This document shows positions 58,123 through 64,000 of a stretch of 64,000 nt of DNA, in pieces. The DNA comes from Channa striata. Taxonomy: Eukaryota; Chordata; Actinopteri; Anabantiformes; Channidae. The stretch is taken from contig CM065185.1 of NCBI GenBank assembly GCA_033026295.1, positions 7,936,001-8,000,000 of the forward strand, given 5' to 3'. Below the pieces are notes generated by a model. That model saw only the letters and a program-made list of their open reading frames with translations. It did no database searches and had not been told where the DNA came from. Position 1 is the first letter of the stretch; each line of letters starts with the position of its first letter. Position numbers and translations under genes: made by a program.

Positions 58123-61100
58123 GTGAGAGGAAAATGTGTAAGTATGTCATTATGTAAAATGCATAAAATGTAACCGGAAAATCAACGGAGGCTGTGTTCA
58201 GTTTTTTTTTTTTTTTTTTTTTTTAGAAAATATATGCTTTAGTTTAAATTTGCTTCCTTTAATATGCTGGTCTATTTGTAGAACGTTGTGCGCATTTGGC
58301 TGAATATGTTCGCGGAATGAACGTGAAACTGTGATTTTATGCGGTGGTGTCTCTTTGGCGCTCAGCTCTAATCGGGCGATTCATGACTCTATAAAAATCA
58401 GCGCATGTGAAGATGCCAGCGGTAAAAAACGAGTGTCCATGTGACTCCGTCCAAACGTGATTTCTCGTGGACGTGAAGCCTTTAAATGCGCACTTCAACT
58501 TTTACAGAGCTCTGCGAGGCGCGTCGATGGAACAGAGTGTTCACAAAATTACCGTTCACTTGCTTGGAAACTTTTCCCAAAATGTTGAACGGTCGGTGTG
58601 GCTGAGATTAATCGTGTAGCAGCATCATATCATATAACTTTGATTCATGTTCACATACCAGACAGTCTCCTGTTCCTACTGGGCCTTAAAGTCGGCGAAC
58701 ACTGATAAATGGTGGCTATTATTTTTCAGCTGAACAATGCGCACCGGCTTTGTGTGGACCATCTGTCATTGTATCGACATTACAGCAGCCCCCCCACCAC
58801 AAAGAATCCGAGTGAGACACCTGAGGAGCAGAAAACAGACAGCGATCATTCAGAGCCCCCACCCGTCTCTCGCCAGTGACTCATGATGTGCTCCGTCTGT
58901 GTGGATGGGTGCGTAACGAAGCCAGAAAATACACAGGCACTGGATCAAACTGGTGCGATTCAAATATTTCATGTTGGGTTTGTAGGTTCCGTGCAACACA
59001 GTCAAAGCACCTCTGTGATGATTTTAAAGTCAGGCACATCCTGGTCTGTCTTGAAATAGTGCAAATGGATGGGCTTTGCGCATCCTGAATTCTCGGAAAC
59101 AGCCTTTGCGCATCTGACTTCCTCCCGGAATTCGGGCCTCCTGCACATGGCAAAAACAGCCGTCTGCCATTTTCGGGGTGGGCACTCGGAGAGGATGCAC
59201 TCCTGCCATATAAACACACTTCGTCATGACAATTACACACCCCGTTTTGGGACACAATGGACAGTTGCTGTCTGACCCTCCAGATCAGAGCTAAATGCGG
59301 CTGAGACAGGCATTTTAGGGAGACTCTAGAAACTGCCTACTTAGTCTCCAGTGCCAAGCGCTGATATGCCTTAAGGTTAATGAGGCAGTCTCAATAAATT
59401 CTTCTGCCATCTGGATATAGTAGGTCTAGACGCTTAGTGCAGCACTACTTTTTACTGACTATGGATTGCTCACAGGGTGCTTAAATAAAAACACTAAATG
59501 CATGGTTTTTATTTTGCTGTCAGATATTTTACTGCATGTGTTTCTTGTAAACCGGAGTAGTGGGCAAACAGTGCAGCGATCAGCTGTGGAAGCCTCACTT
59601 CCACCCTTCTTGAGGCTGAGTTACATATAATTCATTTTAGCTTTGCCCGTCATGCAAAGAAAAAGCAGCAAGCTCCTTCTCCTCCAAGCAAAGAGCAAGT
59701 GAACGAGTGCACATCTGTTTAATTCAGTTTGGAGTAGCTCTCAGGGAGATATCAGGGCGGGTTGAGTGAATGGAGCTAAGCCACTGTCTTCCTGCCACTG
59801 TAATGTGGGCAAAGGGGTGGTTGGATGTTGGCTTATCTCCTGTTGAAGCTATGATCATCATTCCTGTGTAGCTCATTATCACATGTGATGAGTTTCATCA
59901 GCTGCACCCTGCAATTATGTCGAGAAGCAACCTGCTATCACAGAGGAGATGCTCTCAACCACATGATCTTTGTTGTCCCTTCATAGGTACACAGCGTTTT
60001 CTCAGCAAAATTCACAGGGCAAAGCAGTTGAAAAAATAATGTCTCCATTGTTTTATGTTAGTCAGTTAAAATGTAATGCTGTTAGCATCAGGGAGTCCCA
60101 TCGCACTTCTCCCAGCATCACATGACTCCCTGCAGTTCTCTCCCTGCTGCCAACGGCTGAACACACGGAGGAGGAGGAGTAAAGTGCTTTCACACTAACT
60201 CCCCTCTGATTCTTTTCAGTCATTAAAATAGGATATGCAAACAATTTTACTTATTTATGAATCACCTGGAAGACATAAAAGTGTAGGTTCTCGGCGGAGA
60301 ATTACTACATTCACAGATAGGTTTAATGTTGGCATAAACCTCAGAGTTTATTGTACATCTATGGATTCAAAACAGCAAAGCTTGTAGCAGCTGTTAAGTG
60401 GTTACACTTGTTTGTGTTCACGCATTTCAGGTAAATGAAGTTAAGAGTTCAGTGAGTTCATAGCAGCAGGATTCTGTGTCCATATGCGTGTTTGTGCTTC
60501 GCTCTGTGTGTAATTGTAGTGTTGGCCAAATGGAAATGTTAGGTAATGGAGACCTCTGCTCCCTGCCTCAGGCATCGCAACATACTGCCTATCTAGATGA
60601 GTGGGTGACCTCTGACCTCTTGTCTAGCCATGGGCTTAGGTCGGCTTGGGTCAAGCCAGGTGCCTTTCAAGAGCCTCCTGGTCTATTCAGGAGCACATGA
60701 CATTTGAACTCTTTCCACTTCAGGACCAAACACACTCTTTTTGTTAATTAAGAAACTCTCATACTTTGTGTGTAGACGTGTGTGTTGCAGCTAAAGTTAG
60801 AAAACCGTCATTTGAAGGTGGGGGAATCCTGTTAAAACCTATTCCATGTAAATAAATCTACTTCCTAAAATAATTTGATTGAAAGTCTTTTAGTCTAATC
60901 TCCTGAAATCACACATGCACGATGAGTCAGAATCTCTGCATAGGGTCCCCCTAACAATTAGTAACCTATTATCCAAGAAATGACAAATAGCAGATATGCC
61001 AATGACTTGTCAGAGACAGATCAGTCCCAGCTCATTTCTGAGGTGGGACAGCTGTTGTGTGGCTGCTTTAATCATGAATTGTAGTAGTTGTAAGACAAAA

Positions 61101-64000
61101 ATGTTGCATTCGTTGTCACAGCTGAGACAAACAGCCTGTCTCAATTCTGTCACAACATGCTCTCTATTGTATCACTGTGCAAGAAACGCCCCATGGAAAT
61201 TTTGGAATCTTTCCCATTGTTCCTAAAGGAAAGGGGGGCTTTCATATGGAAGTGGGGAACGCCAGGAAATGACAGGCATTCTTTGTGGACTATTTGAAAA
61301 TAAACTTGTGGGTCCTCGCTTCCCTCTCGACAGCTAAGCAAAAACTAGAAATAAGAAGAGAGGATTATGTTCTTAACAATCCCTCAATGGTATTTTCACT
61401 TTCTTATGGTTCCTGCTGCAATTTGTACTGAAAGTATATTTTCTTATTCAGCGTGCTGGAGACATGCCATCAGAGTTTCAGCTCAAGAGCTTTTGTTGAG
61501 GGCTTTTCACTCTTTTCCCCACAGCTTCTTGAATAGATGCATTCTTATTTCTTCCTTATTTGTCCTTATTTCGCCTTATCTTTCCCCCCGGCTTTAAAAC
61601 ACGCTGCTTGAATTCTGCTTTGTGAGGTGTGACAGTGAGGTCTGGCTGCCGAGGCAGGCTGTATGGACTGGCACGTAAAGCTTTACATTCAGCTATCTGC
61701 GGTCGTTTTTTTGGAACAACTTAAACTCACCTCACCCTTATACAGTACGATGTATACAGGAACTGCCTTCATTCTGCTGAGCTGGCATGAAAGTTTTGAA
61801 TTTGAGGGAGAAAAAAAATCTACTTAACCACAGTCCCCTTAATTGCCCACATATAGAGTTGCTACTTTTAATAAGAAATTCAGGAGCAATAACACAAAAC
61901 TAAAAAAAAAAAAACCTCAGCTGCTCATGGTCATATAGAACATTTTCTTTGATGTCAACAAGTTTGCTTTTTAAAATGCAGTTTGGTACCAGGTGTTCGT
62001 AGCCGCTTTGTACAATTCATCCTTTCTTTAGAGATTTAATTATAGGTTTTATTTAATGGGCTCTGCTTTCCTGGCTGTAGTCTCAGTCGCGTCAAACCTC
62101 AGATTAACTGTCACACCTTATCCCACCTTCCTCTCTCCGTTTCTCTTCCTGCTCCTACTCTTGTTGTTTTTCCCACCAGGCCAGTGGTGGTTCCCAGGTA
62201 TTTGACCAGTGCAGCGTAGCCGGGAGGCTGGTTGTTCTGACCACCGAGAGACAAAGGCAGCGTGCCTCGGGGAGAGGGATGAAAGGCAACGGGGTTGTAC
62301 AGCCACTCCTTTTTACAATGGGAAACCTCCTTCGTGAGGTTGTAGAGCAAACAACCACCTTGTCTTCTTCTGCTTTTTTTTTGACAAGCACAGAGACTGT
62401 AAGAGTTTGTGTCTGTTAGAGTTTGCATCTGTTTCTACCGTGCAGGAAACAGTGTTGCATCTACTTATGTGCATGCAAAGAGGTGTTCCTTAAGTCTGTG
62501 TGTAGTGTTTGTAGGCTTTTATTTCTCTTTTATACATCTGCTTAGTTTGAGCCGAGCTGAGCTTGTTTCCTGTATTAAGGTTTGTTTTTGTTGTGGTTTA
62601 ACTGTAAAATGAGGGTTAGAAATTGAGAGGGAGAAGCGGGCCATACAAATCGAGCTTTTTATGTACTGGTGATAAAGTTATCGAGTAATTGAATGAAAGG
62701 GCTGCACTAGACATTAAAACAGTTCAGTTTAAATAAAATCAAATTTCTTACGTGTGAATACATCTTAAGATTTGATGTAGAATATAAACAAGTAAAAATT
62801 TTAAAAAGCCTCATAGTGCCTTAAAACTTCATCTGTGTAGAGTACTTAAGTAAAAGCCGTTTGTTACTGCCTACTCTAAACTTACCACAGGGATGTTTGA
62901 ATCACATATCTAATAGGACATATTTATGACTATAGTTCCCAATATTTCAGCACATATCAGATTATTACAGTTGAATTATACACAAACACGTACATGTTTT
63001 GCCTGTGCTGCACAACTCTGTCTGCTAAGTCTTGTGTTATCACTTTGCGTGGTAGTCAGGGGGAGGGAGCAGAAGCCGCAGGAGTCTTTTATGGCTCCAG
63101 CTCCAGAGACAACCTGTTCTTAGGCAACTTGCTTTTGGCACTTTTTTATGACATCATAAATTCCTCCATTTCCTCTGAGCTGCCCTAGGTGGGGATAAAG
63201 GACATACCTGGCCAGTAATTGTCTGTCTGGCCCTCTCATCTGTCAGTTTTCTTCTACTGTTGGTGACTTCCTCCAGAGACCTGAAGATACCCAGATCTCT
63301 TAGAAGTGGACAGCCGACCAGTAAAACAGTGGTTTATTTGATGAGTGAGACGGCAAAGGAGGTTTTTCTAGAGTGTGGTTTTTCTTAGATGCCTTTTACT
63401 GCATCTTTGTTGGTCATTTAGGTCAGCGTGGAGCGTCAGCCTGGCACCCAAGTTAGTGGCCGTTCCTGCACACATGCGCCCTTCAGACTGACAACAGCCC
63501 ATTTTGAGACCTGGTTATACCTTTTGTTTGTTGAAGTCTGGAGATAAAGAGCAGAAACTAAAGGATTAGGGAATAAAAGCAGAGGTTTTGGGGCGAAAAG
63601 TAGAACCCTCAGGAACATTCAACGTTCACAATCATCCGATGCTCGGTTGGGGCTCCTCGGGGAGGCTGGAACAATACACGCACCAGCACGACAACATTCC
63701 TCTGGGTTAAAAAGGTCAGGGGTCACACTGCGACCCCACCCTGCCAATCAGTCCCAAGGCACTAAGTCGGTGCCTTTGTTTTTGGTTTATGTCTTCGCAC
63801 TTGTTGAACACACTCTGCACCTTGTGTTACAATGTGCCCTTTGCTCTCTAATAGACTCAGAGCATAGACAGAGCATTTTTACTCTTCCATCACCTTTTTA
63901 GTGAGATTCTAAACATACACCGACTGTTCGTCGTTGAAGTTTTTAGGTCTGGAGAAATAAATCCTACAATACACAACAGAGTAAAAACAATTAGCTTGAA
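58123..64000. other. Right flank, no coding exon recognised
   Basis: If the first exon near 58 kb is real, this is its first intron. It contains a T23 tract at 58202-58224 and moderately GC-rich sequence to about 59.3 kb. Open frames at 58881-59255 and 62111-62428 on the minus strand have no recognisable domain. I see no splice-site pattern that makes a gene. Confidence 0.45.
58202..58224 (+). repeat. T23 homopolymer
   Basis: Twenty-three consecutive T about 80 bp after the candidate first-exon donor. Confidence 0.9.

Noticed and set aside
58881..59255. A 124-codon minus-strand open frame
   Set aside because: It lies in GC-richer DNA where chance frames are long; no known motif and no flanking exons.

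Overview
This window is nuclear DNA from a bony fish, probably a percomorph teleost. Its genes have spliced exons with GT-AG introns, the proteins read as vertebrate orthologues, AC/GT microsatellites are common, and several interspersed repeats are families I recognise from percomorph genomes. There are no bacterial operons, ribosome binding sites, CRISPR arrays or phage genes. All exon boundaries come from reading splice sites and codon phase by eye. The three spliced models close in frame at 639, 916 and 1485 codons, close to the lengths I recall for their human orthologues.

Layout. 1-2039: upstream DNA of gpsm2, with a possible 5' exon and a consensus CRE. 2041-5514 (+): gpsm2 (LGN), 13 coding exons. 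7463-16286 (-): wdr47 (nemitin), 16 coding exons, tail to tail with gpsm2, with a GC-rich promoter and leader at about 16.85-17.46 kb. 20371-46433 (-): camsap2, 20 constitutive coding exons plus two cassette exons, with a GC-rich promoter region. 48452-50224 (-): ticam1 (TRIF), an uninterrupted 590-codon reading frame. 50.7-57.8 kb: no gene recognised. About 57.86-58.12 kb (+): a promoter and first-exon candidate for a gene outside the window. 58.1-64 kb: no coding exon recognised.

Together, gpsm2 acts in spindle orientation and microtubule-motor recruitment, and wdr47 and camsap2 encode proteins of neuronal microtubule minus ends that are reported to work together. Three microtubule genes therefore lie side by side, with wdr47 directly downstream of camsap2 on the same strand. 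ticam1 is unrelated: it is the TIR-domain adaptor of TLR3-type innate signalling.

The points most worth following are: a duplicated exon in camsap2 (an in-frame 66-nt cassette beside a frame-breaking 49-nt copy); a 33-nt microexon next to the camsap2 CH domain; UG repeats just upstream of the 3' splice sites of two consecutive CH-domain exons; a decayed second GoLoco motif in gpsm2; an apparent GC-AG intron in wdr47; a TRIF RHIM whose core reads IMIG; and a promoter near 57.9 kb with no gene yet attached.
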